Assembly (NCBI GenBank): GCA_003313425.1
Contig: NHZP01000026.1
Span: 310,001-374,000 of the forward strand
Direction: 5' to 3'
DNA length: 64,000 nucleotides
Origin: Pseudopyrenochaeta lycopersici
Lineage: Eukaryota; Ascomycota; Dothideomycetes; Pleosporales; Pseudopyrenochaetaceae
The translations under genes and the position numbers were made by a program. Numbering within the stretch: position 1 is the stretch's first letter; the number at the start of each line of letters is the position of its first letter. The notes under the pieces were generated by a model, which saw only the letters and a list, made by a program, of their open reading frames with translations, had not been told where the DNA came from and searched no databases. Below, in pieces: positions 21,094 through 32,921 of this stretch.

Positions 21094-23168
21094 TTACGCC
21101 GCGCACACATCCTTCGCTGCATCCTCCTTCAGCACGTCACTCGCCTTCTCACTGATCATGAATGTACTGACGACAGGGAAAACACCAGGTATCCTAAAGG
21201 CTCTCGGTCAGCGTAATTCGGCTTTGACAAGAAGACTGAGTACTCACCTGGGGAACACACTAGCATCCACAACCCTCAATCCCTTCACCCCTCTCACTCT
21301 GAACTTCCCGTCCAAGACAGCATTCACATCTCCATCCTTCCCAATTGCCGCCGTACTCGTGGGATGGTGCCCAAACGTCTGTCCCGTAATCCAATCCTCA
21401 TCCGCTTGCCCACAATATCCCTCCTTATCCGGTCCCTGCGGGCACGGCGGCTCCTTAGTCTGCACCGTAATTCCCCTCGCGCCAGCATACATTTTCCTCG
21501 CCCAGGCAATAGTATCCTTCATGGCTCCCATATCCGTCTCCTTGCCCTCCTCATACAGCATGAAGTTGATCTCAGGGACGTCTTGCGGCTCCGACGAGAG
21601 CAATTTGACGTACCCCTTTTTGTTCTGAGGGTGGTTTTTCACCATGGAGATGCCGTAGGTGCCTGGGCCGTCCTGGGGTAGCGCCGAGTTTGTTTGGTTG
21701 GAGGGCCAGAAGCCGCGGAAGGCGAAGGAGCCTTGCATGACGAACATGTCGCGTTCGCCGTCTGGGGTGTGCTTTGTGGTCATCATGATGATGGGTTGGG
21801 AGAAGCCGCCGGAGGTTTGCCCAGAGACTTGCCCGATGATGGGCATTTCTTGGTTGTCCTGCATGTTTTGACCTACGCCGGGTGAGTCGACTACGACTGG
21901 GATTTTGAACTGGTCGAGTTGGGCTTTGGGACCTATGCCAGATAGCACTATAGAAGTAAGTCAGAAGTTAGTGTATGCCTCAAATGTAGTTTGTCTGAAG
22001 ATTTAACTCACTTAGGATCTGAGGTGTATTGAATGCTCCACCTGAGATGATGACTTCTTTGCGTGCAATGGCAGTTTTGAGAGTCCCTTTACTTCCCTGA
22101 ACGTATCGTGCATCTGCCTTGTACAACGACTTGCCCTGCATGAACTCCACACCAGTTGCTCGAGGTTGACCACCGCAAGAAGCAGTGTTAGAAAACAAAA
22201 CTCGAGTTGCAAGACTATTTATGCTTAGCGTCAATGGGAATTTCTTGTCAATCGTATCCTTGATGTAGTCCCTGGAGCTGTAGCGTTCACCGTTAGACTT
22301 CGTATGCGTAGGCAGTCCCCAAATCCCATTCTTCCAGTCGCGCTTTGGGTCCAGGAAGTTTGCATCGGCGCCCATGGAAGCCGTGATATCTGCCTGAGCG
22401 GTGGAGACGGAGAAGTTTTGAGCAATGGCTTGTACGATGCCCAGCACGGGCTGCCCGATCGATGCGGGTTTGTTCATGTTGGTTTGGAAGTAACCACTGA
22501 AGCCATGTCCTGCAGTGCCAGAAGGGAGGTAGTTGTTTTTCTCGATGCGCTGGAAGATCTTTCGCATGTTGTCGGAGCTGAATCTATTAGTGCTATAAAC
22601 GTGGGTAAGAATTTGAGACAACATACTTCCAAGAAGCATCGCCAGTAAGGCTCTGAATGTAATTCCAGTCACTGTCAGCTGGAAGCCACCTGCAATGACC
22701 TCAGTAATTCGTTCCACAATGCCTTTGGATTAGCAGCTTCACTTACGTGCACATCGCGTTGATCATACTACTACCACCAACACTACTCCCACGGGGATAG
22801 TATACTCCCAAAAACTTGCTCCCTTGTGGTGCCCTGCTTGCATCACTGCCCGCACCGACCCAGTATCTACCCTCCTTTGTCTTCCACACCAGCTTGTTGT
22901 TCATCATGTTCCTCTTCTCGTCCGCGTAGTGCTTGACGAAGAAGTCCCATGTGATTTGAGGTGGGTACTGTCCTGAATTGCCTTGAGTAGACTGGTCACC
23001 TGCTTCGAGAAGCAGGACACTGTAGTTTGCGCGGGCGAGGTTAGAAGCCAAAGGGCCACCTCCTGGTCCAGTACCTACTACGATGTAGTCATAAGTGTCT
23101 TGGGCGACGGTGGGCGTGAAGAGAGCTGTGCTAGCGAGCAAGACCACAGCTTGCGCGAGAAGGCCCAT
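21094..23168 (-). CDS. Secreted GMC-family FAD oxidoreductase
   Basis: Flavoprotein of the glucose-methanol-choline family, 616 residues, from five exons: 22747-23168, 22627-22689, 22012-22577, 21248-21947 and 21094-21193. All joins keep frame and use GTRAGT or GTATGT donors. Residues 1-23 form a signal peptide, so the enzyme should be secreted. The FAD-binding motif VVGTGPGGGPLA follows directly, with LLLEAGD at the end of the second strand. The family signature appears as YPRGSSVGGSSMINAM, and the second as SGGAFNTPQILMLSGIG. The catalytic histidine region is TFGHHPTSTAAIG, followed by RVVDASVFPR. Secreted relatives oxidise sugars or aryl alcohols and supply hydrogen peroxide; the exact substrate cannot be assigned. 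The signal peptide argues against an intracellular choline dehydrogenase. Confidence 0.93.
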
Positions 23169-24252
23169 GTTGAGAAAAATTGGACTGCGCTCTAGTGAGA
23201 GCTACGAATACAAGATGGCGTAAAAGCACTCCTGATCGCTCAAGAAGAAACCTCAGTCTTAAAGAACTCCATCTCTGCGCTACTGCTCCGTGGAAGTCTG
23301 TAATCTATCAATCGAGGAACTGCCGAAGCATTCATAAACATTCAAGTCTTGACTCCTCTTCTTTCATTGTGCACCGCTTGGCACCTTCACACGAACGACG
23401 GATAATATCAATAGCCATGTGCCACCCCTGCAAGAAGCCGCGGTGCGGATTGCAGAAGAACAAATGCAGCCAAGCAATTCTAGTATGCGGGAAAAGAGTA
23501 TCAGTCGACCGAAGCTGCCATTAGTGATAAACACCCAAATGTTAATCATTCATGCGTGCCCTAGAACAAGTGGAGACATGATTCCGATGTTGGAAACTCA
23601 TATGGCAAAAAGATCCTAGACTGTTGCAGTGAAGTGGCAATTATTTACCGATGGTACCAACCGACGGTAGAGCTACAAACTACATGCTAGGATGAATAGG
23701 TCATTATAGCCAGTTTGGAGCCCACTTTTACTATTGCTCAAAAAACGGAAAGTGCGGCAATAGCATTATAAGATACCCAAAATCTGGATGACAAAGACGG
23801 AGTCTCTAATGCAACCGAAGAACCCAACCTATAGTATTGGGGGACAGTGTTTGGGTGACAAAATATCGTCAGATAGCTGTATGCGATAGATTGAGTGAGG
23901 GGAAGCGACGATAAGTGGGCACTTCCTTTAAAGCTTAGATTTGCCGTTGATATCAGCCTAGCCGAATCCAGACGCAAACTCTATGTTCAACTAGCGCAAA
24001 CGTCACAAGCATTTCGGAACCACATGTATGATGTTGCTATTTTTGTTTATGCTGGGCTGGTAATCTATAGCCTGTAGCATTGATACCTGCAGTGAACTCA
24101 TCAGGCTCAATTTTTGGGTATCGCTTTTTCCATCTGTGCCAGGTCCTCCCTCCAGACGCCTGTCCATGATCTGTACTCAATTTGTGCAACCGCACGCAAA
24201 ATACTGTGCTAGCACACCAAAGGCTCGCATATTTCGGGTGGAGTATCTCTAT
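23169..24252. other. Spacer upstream of the GMC gene
   Basis: No gene is seen. The left part should contain the GMC promoter and the right part the 3' UTR of the next minus-strand gene. Short open frames on both strands have no recognisable motifs. Confidence 0.5.
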
Positions 24253-25053
24253 TTAGGTGGCCGAATCTTCGGTCTCACTTCGTCTGCGAGGTGGCTGTCC
24301 AAAAGGCACACCAAAATTGAGTGGTGGACTCTTCAGTCGCACTCCGTCGACGGTCTCGACATCCTCGGACGATCTGTGGGATTCTCCAGACCCCTTTCGG
24401 CTGAGTGGTAGGCCATCCGCGATCTGATTGGTCTGGGTGGGCTCTGGTGCATCCCGGAGCTTACTGAACCTCTCCTGCTCTCGAGCAATTTTACTTAACT
24501 CATCGTCCAAGGCATCCAAAGCAATGAGGTCCTCAGCGCCGTCTACGGGGTTCGTGGGTAGGATGAGAGGGCCCGTCAGTGCCTTGTCGGCATCCGGTGT
24601 AGCCAGACGGTCCTCTGCCTGAGCTGGCTGTTCTTCAACTGCTTGCACTGGAGACAGGGCACGTGGAATCAAGGGAGTGTGACCAGCGTGGCGCTTGTTG
24701 GCTTCGGGGAGGGGTGAGAGTATGGTCTGGGTGGGCGGTGGTGATGGAAGGACTTCGTCATCGAGCTCTGAGGGGGGCAGAGAGATTCTAGCAACCAGCC
24801 CAGGACGGCTCTTTCGCCTCTCGGCCAGCGTCAATTTCTGCAATGACGCCGACGTAGCAGGGCCATTTGGACTATAGAGCAGCGACTGTACGACTGAAGG
24901 TAACTGGTCAAGAGACTGCGACTTCTCTGTTATCATCTCATCTGGCGGGGTGGTGGTGTCTGGAGCAGTGAAGAGAATGTCAGGACGAACGGAGGGGCGC
25001 TTCGCCAGTCCTGCCCAGATGGTTTGGGTGCCCGCGTCGACGTAATTCTCCAT
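24253..25053 (-). CDS. Disordered protein of unknown function
   Basis: I do not recognise this 266-residue protein. It starts MENYVDAGTQTIWAG and is rich in Pro, Ser, Glu and Asp, with proline runs and several SP/TP sites that could be phosphorylated. A short acidic, helix-prone segment near LIALDALDDELSKIAREQERFSKLRD is the only part likely to fold. The C-terminus ends with a basic PPRRR followed by an acidic tail. Its long uninterrupted frame and compositional bias argue that it is real. An upstream exon is possible because an open frame continues 5' and a TTCTAG acceptor-like site precedes the ATG by about 25 nt. Function is unknown. Confidence 0.6.
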   Translation of the reverse strand: MENYVDAGTQTIWAGLAKRPSVRPDILFTAPDTTTPPDEMITEKSQSLDQLPSVVQSLLYSPNGPATSASLQKLTLAERRKSRPGLVARISLPPSELDDEVLPSPPPTQTILSPLPEANKRHAGHTPLIPRALSPVQAVEEQPAQAEDRLATPDADKALTGPLILPTNPVDGAEDLIALDALDDELSKIAREQERFSKLRDAPEPTQTNQIADGLPLSRKGSGESHRSSEDVETVDGVRLKSPPLNFGVPFGQPPRRRSETEDSAT

Positions 25054-26164
25054 AATCGATGTGCATCAACGCTAGAAGTGTGTTAGCCGTGATTTGGCAG
25101 GCCCAAGGATACAGAACCAACCTAGTGCAAGCGTTGGGTAGCGGGATGGCAGGCGGAATGATGGTGTCGCGTGGTGACGGCTTGATGATGATGGCTACTA
25201 ATGGATGCTGGAGCGAGTGGTGTTGAGACGCGCCAGAAGCGGGCGGCTGCACGGTAAGACTGACGGGGATGACTCTGTGGTTTGGCATGCAATTGCGGAC
25301 GCGGACAGCCATGTTAAATGCGCGGTTAGCGAGTGGATCTGCGTCGCAGCAACGCGGTGAAAGCTAAAGAGCGACCAGCACCAGGGGGGGCACCACGTCA
25401 TAGGCAGCTGGTACCTGCCGCCCCACCAAATTTCCGGGCAGTCGATCCCCAACAACCACGACAGCGGGCTGCCACGCCTTGTATTTCAAGAACCCCCGTG
25501 TCCCGCTCTGTGACCTGCTGGCTCTTTTCGTCCGGAGAGACTGCAAGCCACACGCACGCGCTGAGGTCGTGGATCTGCATGTCATCATGGAGAAGCTTTC
25601 TCTTGGCTGTGAGGATTGGTTCGTCAAAATTCCTGTCACCAGCGCAATCCCCATCGAGACCATACCGCGTGACTGTTTCTGTATTTCAGTCCCTCGCCAG
25701 TGTCCAAGCCCACGGCTCTCGGCGGCCCGGTCAAGCGTTCCAAGGTCGAAAATCCTGCAGAACTGCAAAGTTGGGGTCGGATAAGAGCACGGGACGCCAG
25801 GACTTTGCTTCCCGCCTTGGACGACGTAGAGAGGGGTAACATGGGAAGGAGCCTCGTCGCAACATTATCTACCCGAGGAGACCTCCAAAGACTGAGACCC
25901 ATGACAAGAACCAGATCTGGACTCTAGTACTACTGTCAAGCTTCTAGAAGCCTGTCTAATAACGGTTTCCGCAGCACCTTTCCGCTGTGCCTGCATATCG
26001 CGCCTTCCCAAACCGGAACACTAGGAAGCTCGACAAATACATCCAAGCCTAGGAGCATCCACCGCTCGTGGGCTTCCAGTTAGAGTCAGGAGCCTGTTGA
26101 TTCCATTCTCTGAGGAGAGTAACTCAAGATTTGGACCAAGAGAAAGATATAGAAGCCCGGCATC
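25054..26164. other. Divergent spacer, 1.1 kb
   Basis: The spacer lies between a minus-strand and a plus-strand start and should hold both promoters and possible 5' UTR introns. Overlapping 130-170-residue frames exist on both strands in the GC-rich middle; neither resembles a protein, so I do not call them. Confidence 0.45.
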
Positions 26165-27416
26165 ATGACGGTGACAACAAACAAGGCCAACTCACCTGGC
26201 ACAAACGTTGCACAAATGGATCCGATCATTGCCGCCAAAAGGCACGGCTCCAAATCTACCGCCCAGTCATTTCCCATTCCGTTTTCGAATACTGTAACCG
26301 CTTCCGAGGAGGATTTACCACCGTTTCCGGACCCAGAAGTGTCTTCAATAGCGCTCGACGGCAAGCCAGGCGCAAGGATACACTACACATACTACCCAGC
26401 ATCCAGATCTCGGAACAATCATCCCAACCCGTTCTCGCAAACACTAATCGTCTTCTTAAATGGCTTGATGCTGCCAAGAAGTTCGTGGGATGCCACTATC
26501 CGGAGCTTCCTAGAGAAACGACTTGTGGGCCGCTTACCGTATCCTGCTATACTCAGCTACGACAGGTACGGGCAAGGAGACTCAGATCATGACCCTTCAG
26601 ATCCAGACCCTCCCCCGTCTCATGGCCATGACGCAGTATCCGCTGTCAAGGCGCTGAAACAACTCACCCTTCAAATCTGGAGAGAGCACCTCGATATCAA
26701 CAAGCCTACGCACTACCCTTGCCTCATCTTTGTATGTAATAGCATCGGCTGCGCCCTTGCACGGCTTTTCACTCAATTCTACCCTGGAACTGTTAGCGGC
26801 CTATTATTCCTTGACAGCATCATGGCAAACTCGGACTTCCAGTCCATCTGGCCAGATCCGGATGCTCCGGATTTCAATCCACACACCCTGCCTCACGGTG
26901 TAAGTGAAGATGACGTTAGAGACACGCGGGAAAAGTACAAAAACCTTTTTCATCCTGACGTGCCCAACAATGAAGGCTTGTCAAGACGCAACCTTGCCCA
27001 CTTGCTGCCGTATTCGGATCGTCCAAAGTTGGAAGGTTATCTGGGGCGTGGACCATATCTCACGGTCGTGGGACACGATTGGGACACTTTTGCTGAGCAA
27101 TCTTGTACGTTATACCTTTTTCTTTGTTCAAAAGTCAACCCCACTAACGGACTGCAAAGTTAACTTTCGTATTTCAGATCAAGGCACCTTACATACACCC
27201 AAAGTCCTCACAATGACGTACGCAAATCCCGCTTGGCAGCGCTACAACGAAGGGCTTGTCGAGATCACCGACGAAGGGAGAGCCATAGGCCCCATTACAG
27301 CTGTAAGGTGCGGCCATTTTATTCAGAAAGATGACCCAAAGTTCGTAAGCGACGAGATGGTCAGTCTATTAGATAGAGTTGTGAATCGCGTAGACCAAGT
27401 CAGTGAGCGGGACTAG
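26165..27416 (+). CDS. Alpha/beta hydrolase-fold protein
   Basis: Two exons, 26165-27104 and 27178-27416, join across a GTACGT...TTTCAG intron to give 392 residues. The core shows the alpha/beta hydrolase order: an oxyanion-loop region near LIVFLNGLMLPRSSWD, the strand and turn LSYDRYGQGDSD, and a nucleophile elbow VCNSIGC with S193. The catalytic histidine is probably H360 in VRCGHF. The elbow reads C-N-S-I-G rather than the classical G-x-S-x-G. A low-complexity N-terminal extension of about 60 residues precedes the fold. A second in-frame ATG at 26216 could be the true start. Substrate is not predictable; no signal peptide is seen. Confidence 0.82.
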
Positions 27417-28200
27417 GGTCAGAGAAGTGCACATATAATTCACAATTCTTCCTTTCTGCATAGACAAGAACTGAGAAGACGTACTGATAAACTCTGCCAT
27501 CCGAGGCCAGAACAGGGTCCAAGAACGCCACGTTGTACGACCTGCCAAAAGGACCCACTGAAGCAAAGATCAGAAAATAACACGTTGCAAATTCTGGATT
27601 CTCCGTATCCTAATTGCCAATAGCGCTTTAGAAAAAAGACAGTAGCAGTACAATAACAACAGCAAAAAAGCCGCTCCATATGTACAAGTTCTGCTCAACA
27701 GACCAACTATCTACATTTACAGGATACCTACTTTCCCCCATGCAGCTCCCCTGTTCCCCTCGTAAACCTTGCCGAGGCCATAATTAGATAACCGGGGGGG
27801 GGGGGGGGTTAACTTTTTCAGAATTTCCAGTTTCACGAGAAACGGCAGTCCCAAAAAGAAGAGAACCGAAACCCACACCCCTTGTCCCTTGTGCGGATCC
27901 AACACCCAGCCAATCGAGCCCGGACTCCACACGCCCAAAAGTGTCGAGGATCTGCGGGATGCGCTGAATTCGAAGCATGTCTGCCTAGAACAGTTGTCCA
28001 TATCTCGAGGTTGTGCCGATGCAGCTTTCTTGTGAATCTTCAATCTTCTTCCCGTTTTCGCCTTTTACCGGTTTTCAGCTTTGGTTATTCAAAGCTTTGT
28101 AGCTAGGGGATATTTCTGCTTCGTCGAAATTCTCTGCCCGGTCGTTTGTCATCGTCGTTTGTTTGTCTGCGTACAGAACTTGATAAATTCTTTTCTTTTT
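27417..28200. other. Convergent 3' spacer with a G-homopolymer
   Basis: Two genes end towards each other across 784 bp. No gene is seen. It contains the 15-nt G run at 27794-27808 and pyrimidine-rich stretches near its right end. Confidence 0.5.
27794..27808 (+). repeat. Poly(G) tract, 15 nt
   Basis: Fifteen consecutive G residues, flanked by ATAACC and TTAACT. Such tracts are rare in fungal intergenic DNA, vary in length and are error-prone in sequencing. Confidence 0.85.
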
Positions 28201-29758
28201 TCAGAAACCTTCCATGCTCCCAACAATATCCATGTCGTCATCATTCATATCTCTGACACGGCCGAATTCAATGTCGATGCCGATCTCGTCATCATCTTCT
28301 CTCTGCATTTTCTCCTTGTCCTCGTTATCCGCTGCTACCATCCTGGCCTTCTCATTTCCTTGAAGCCCGGCTTTATCTGCTGCCTGCATTCTCACACTCA
28401 ACGGCCGTCCCTGCATATAACTTTCTAGGTAGCTCGCGCCTAGACTACTCGGATAGCCATAGCTCCCCGCCTGGTCGACATTGTCGACACCCGAGCCGTG
28501 CAGGCCGCCTACATATGTGTCCCAGTGCTGTTCTTCGACGAGTTCGTCGTCTTGGAATGAAGTGACCGGGCCGGGGTATATAGGGTCGGAGCCGGCGGTT
28601 GCAGGGATCGATGTGGAATGTGTAGGAGATGGATCGAGGAACGTACGCGTGGCGGTTTGTGGCGGGCCGAAGGGGATGCTGGGCGACGCGAGGGGTGGAG
28701 AGTGCGAGACATCAACGGTGAAGGATGCAGGTGTTTCGGCTAGGGGTTTTGTGGGCGAGGTAGTGTGGTTTGATAGTGGGATGGGCAGACTGTGGTGCAC
28801 GGCGTCGTGGTGCTCGATATGCGCGAGCGCGTCATGGCTGGTAAGCTGGGGGTCTATCAGGTCGTCAAGCGAGGCAGTGGAGTTTGAAGCCGAGGTCGCT
28901 TCACTGCTGGGCGACATGAGAGACGGCTCGATGACCGTGTCTGCCGGGAGGACAGTCTGGCCGTCGATGACCAAGCTGACTCGTTTCCGTCGGGCTCTCG
29001 GGGTGTTGTTGTGTCGCAGCGACGACTTTTTGATGGCGGAGCGCTTCAGTTTCTTGGTTGCTTCAGGTTGGTGGTTTTCCATTGTCGGCTCCCCAGGGTC
29101 GGGGCCCTCGGTGTCCTTTGATTCTCTCCTAGGCTTCTTGGTTTTCTCACCATCTCTCGCAGGGGCTGGCTGGTCTGGGTTGGCCGTGGTGTTTGCGCGC
29201 TCGAGCCTGTCCACCTTTGGCTGCTTCTTTTCCTTCTTCTTCTTGGCGGGCGAAGTGTCTCGGGCGTCGAGCAGCGGAAGAAAGACGGGGGTCACTAATC
29301 CATAGAGTTCCTGCTCGCGCTTGTGCACCCGCGTGTACTTCTTCTGTTTAGCCTTTTCTTCCGGCTCTCGCTCCCTCGCGTCGGGCGACGATGGCGCAGG
29401 CTGCTCGGCGGCAGCAGCGAGGGGAGCAGCACTGTTTTCAGCATCACTGGTGAAGGATTTTCCGGCAGACCCTGAAATCCGTTCGCGTTCCATGGAACGG
29501 TTCGTCTCTACAAGCTAGGCCCAAATCAGCGCTCGGACAAGTCACAAAACGCAGCCGATTTCAAGGTGACTGGCATGGGCGGGCGGAATGTACCTCGTGC
29601 TCATAGTCGCGCAGCTCGCGCTGCTTGCGCTCTATATAGTCCTGGATGTCCTTCTCAAGCTGCTGCCTTCTCAGCTCGACGCTGCGGGCCAAGGCGTCCA
29701 ATTGCTCTCTCGAGAAGCCTGGGACCTCGGCCAGGCTCGGATCTGGAAGCAGAAGCAT
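28201..29758 (-). CDS. Coiled-coil, basic and disordered protein of unknown function
   Basis: Two exons, 29594-29758 and 28201-29514, join in frame to give 492 residues. The first exon and the start of the second form a strong coiled coil rich in Arg, Glu and Gln (LARSVELRRQQLEKDIQDY, ERKQRELRDYEHELVETNRS). A conserved-looking segment follows: KKYTRVHKREQELYGLVTPV. Then come lysine-rich runs (AKKKKEKKQPK, KKLKRSAIKKSS, RARRKRVS) typical of nuclear proteins. The rest is Ser/Pro-rich and disordered, with an acidic end (EDDDEIGIDIEFGRV). I cannot name a family. The combination suggests a nuclear or chromatin-associated scaffold, but that is inference. Confidence 0.72.
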
Positions 29759-31438
29759 GGACTCGCTGGTACTTTGGGTGCTCTGGTCGGCCGGATGATT
29801 CCGTCACGGGACAGCGCGCGGGCGAATTCGCGGCCTCAGCCTGTTACGTGGGAATTCTGTAGACTCTTTGCGGCACCTGAGCGCGGTCAGTCGAGCCCAT
29901 GGCTATATATGTCTGCCTTTTAGGCCACGATTTGCGCATCATCAGTTGCGCGTACCTTGCTCTGGGAGTAACACATTCGGACGTCCAGCAAGCGATTGGC
30001 CGGGCGGCCGGTCACAGGACTCGTCGGTAGTGGCTCGTTCGGCACAGTACCTGGGTGATTGCTATCTCACTTAGGCAGCTGAATTGCACGCACCTCACGC
30101 GGACAGACGGGCGGCACAGTGAGGACAATCGCGTGCTTAAGAGGCGTAAAATACGGCAAAATCTCTGCTGCTCACACGTCTGGAGGGGCGCGCTCAAGAT
30201 GCGGTCAGAACGGTGTCTTGCTACCATGCTTTGCCAGATGCGCCTTCCCTCTTGCAGGCTCGCTTGAGGTGGGGCTTGCAACACCTGCATATGATCAACG
30301 GTTCCAGAAGCCCTCGCTATCTCCATGCCATCACCCACCCAACTGCTCTACTTCCGCGCCGCCCACGCCTGCAAATCCATGTATATCCCACTGCACCTGC
30401 TTCTCCCGTCTTCCCTCCGCTGCCCCGTGCCTGTGAGCCTCTTTGCGCGGACCTACGGCCCAACTTCGAGCCCTTCACATGCCCCAGATCGATAACCGTC
30501 CAGTCCTGGGAGGGGTTCCCTGTTACGGCTATCCGGATCCGCCACATGCACCATATGCACCGCCCTGCCCCGTCATTTGCCTTCACCCCGAAACAGAGTA
30601 CAGCGATCGCCCATATCCGCAATTATTGCCATGGGCAACTGCCAATTGCCTCGTAACGGCGATCTGGCGGTGATGATCTCCGTAGCCCATTGAAAAACTT
30701 GTGGTACCTAGCCATGTCACGTTACACGGCCGCATTATTTTCTTTTCTAATTATCACTTATTCATGTTAAACAGCATCCTTTTGCCTCTCGATATCGCCT
30801 CCTTTAATTCCTGCAGCATACTCTGTCCGTTCCTGGGTGCCAATATTCGCTAGTTACGACTTTCATGTCGCAAACGGCCTCGATTCTAGATCATCCTGCA
30901 CGTCTGCACAAACCCAGCAACATGATTCCACTCATCGATTCAAGTCGTCGGCAGATATTCTGAGCTAGATTATCTAACCGCTATCAATCTTGCACGCACA
31001 GGCAATAGTCGTTGTTCTGGCCTTTCAGCCTCGCTGCAGTTCCCCTTATCGCCTACGCTAAGAAGCTACCGGACTAGACCATTCTATTTAATTTTATATG
31101 AGGCTGCACCACGCTGCAATTGTGGCTTTCGCTTATCTGCATCAAGCCAGGTTTTTTTCTCATGTGTCCCTTTTGGGCATTTCGGTTGTGGCGTTCAAGA
31201 GAATTCGCCTGTGGCTGGCTGTCTATTCACTAGATCTTCAAATACCCCTATAGATCGTGAGACGAGCATGTAGGGCAATGGCCTCCATGTCATGGTTCAA
31301 ACAAGAATGATTGTCAGTGACATTTAATCCACGACTTCCCTATTCGTGCACTGAAGTGCACTTTCATTCCTTTAATCGATCGTTGGAGGAGTTACGCATC
31401 TAGTGTTCAAGAGTCTTCACTCGTTCAGACTTGTCACT
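29759..31438. other. 1.7-kb divergent spacer
   Basis: It should contain promoters for the coiled-coil gene and for the CBM18 locus. The open frames between 30055 and 30673 on both strands overlap one another and lack motifs, so none is called. Confidence 0.45.
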
Positions 31439-32921
31439 ATGCGCTCACTAATCTTGTTAGCTGTTACATTGACATCTTTTTCTGTTACCATTGCTCAGCG
31501 TGTTAGCACTTCTGCTTGCTGCGGTCCACAATTTGGCCTAACATGTAAGGGCAGCCGATTTGGTGACTGTTGCAGCCAGTACGCATATTGGTAAGTTCGT
31601 CTCGGAACATACTCACGAGCGAATCTCTTCTGATCAGCAACTGACTGCAACAGTGGAAGCACAGATGTGTACTGCGGCACAGGATGTCAATCTGGATACG
31701 GAACCTGCAAAGGTAACACTCCATGACTTCAGTCATAGCTTCGAAGCTTTTCTTACGCATACCCAGGCTCCCAATCTTCTTCTGCCCTTCTTTCGAGTTC
31801 GCGTTCTTCATCCTTCACTACTAGGACATCATCTTCAACCACACCCTCCTCGACGAACAAGGTTTCAACAAACGCTCGCTGTGGGCAAGGGTGGGAATGG
31901 TCAGACCTGCCAAGGGTCGACCTGGGGAAACTGTACGTAAAAGCTGTGATATAGATTGTGTGTTCGCCAATTGCTAACGCTTTGGTCCAATTCCGGGCTG
32001 CTCACAGTATTCATACTACGGCTCAGACATCAATTACTGTGGTACAGGTTGTCAGTCGGGATTCGGCAATTGCAATGTTTTGTCTTCGTCTCAAATCAGA
32101 TCTTCAACTCGAACGTCCACGCTCTCGTCTTCTCGGTCCTCAAGCGCGAGTACATCGGCTAGCTCATTGCTGTCCTCAGCCTCATCAATCAGTGTGGTTA
32201 GCTCCTCTGCAACGCCTTCATCCTCAGCTTCGTCGGTCTCTTCAATGGTATCCGTACTGTCCACATCGTCCGTTCTTACCCCATCAGCAAGTTCTACTTC
32301 ATCAGTCGCATCTACCTCTTCGGCGGCCTCGTCTTCAGTGACCTCGTCTTCAGTGGCCTCGTCTTCAGTGGCCTCGTCTTCAGTAGCCTCCTCTTCAATA
32401 GGCTCGCCGTCTTCGCCATCAGCAACCCCATCACCATCTGCAACATGCCAGCCGCAGCAGATAAACGCTCTCCGAAACCCGCAGTTTGCTATAGCTGGAC
32501 CTGCTGACTGGACGGAGCGTCCCTCCGGGAATGTCCTTGATTCCACTGTAGCATCTGATCCGGGTGCCGGCCATAATGACGACAATTACTATTTCTTCAC
32601 GGCGAGAAGTGCCGATTTCGGGAGGGCAAGCACGGTATTGGCACAATCTCAGGTGCCAATTCCATCTGGCACAGAAGTCATGTGCTCCGGCTGGGCCAAG
32701 GTCGCGGGCGGGGAATCCCCGTTGAGAACTTTATTTTCGTTGACGGAGTACGATGCGCAAGTTATTCAATCGATATTACGAATCACTGGCAACCTATTTC
32801 TAGCTCTGGAGGTGTCACTGTGACAGGGGACTTGCATACAGTGGAGGTTGCGATGACTACGGAGCTCACTGACGGCGATCTGATGACTGTGTCTGTGATG
32901 ACCCCGTTGTGTCCTATATGA
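31439..32921 (+). pseudogene. Secreted chitin-binding (CBM18) protein gene, apparently inactivated
   Basis: The gene starts with a signal peptide (MRSLILLAVTLTSFSVTIAQ) and a first hevein-like CBM18 module (CCGPQFGLTC, GDCCSQYAYWCGSTDVYCG) across an intron at about 31591-31654. A Ser/Thr linker follows, then a second CBM18, a long Ser-rich mucin-like stalk (NCNVLSSSQ...) and a C-terminal beta-sandwich-like module. Three breaks are seen. First, the frame shifts inside the second CBM18: NARCG is read in one frame and KGGNGQTCQGSTWGNC in the next, at a G run near 31883-31885. Second, the intron after GNC has GG at 31995-31996 where an AG is needed to restore CCSQ. Third, the frame shifts near 32710-32725 before ENFIFVDGVRC. 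Several breaks fall in G or C runs, so sequencing error is an alternative to true decay. Confidence 0.68.
32326..32400 (+). repeat. 15-bp tandem repeat in the Ser-rich stalk
   Basis: Five consecutive 15-bp units related to GCCTCGTCTTCAGTG encode repeats of the type VASSS. The units differ by only a few substitutions, so the array could expand or contract by slippage without frameshift. Confidence 0.8.

Noticed and set aside
16391..23168. Possible choline-to-betaine gene pair (Rieske oxygenase plus GMC enzyme)
   Set aside because: The GMC protein has a signal peptide, the two genes are separated by NOC3/NIP7, and no betaine aldehyde dehydrogenase is present.
25333..25839. Long overlapping frames on both strands in the divergent spacer
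   Set aside because: Frames on opposite strands overlap in GC-rich DNA and neither resembles a protein.
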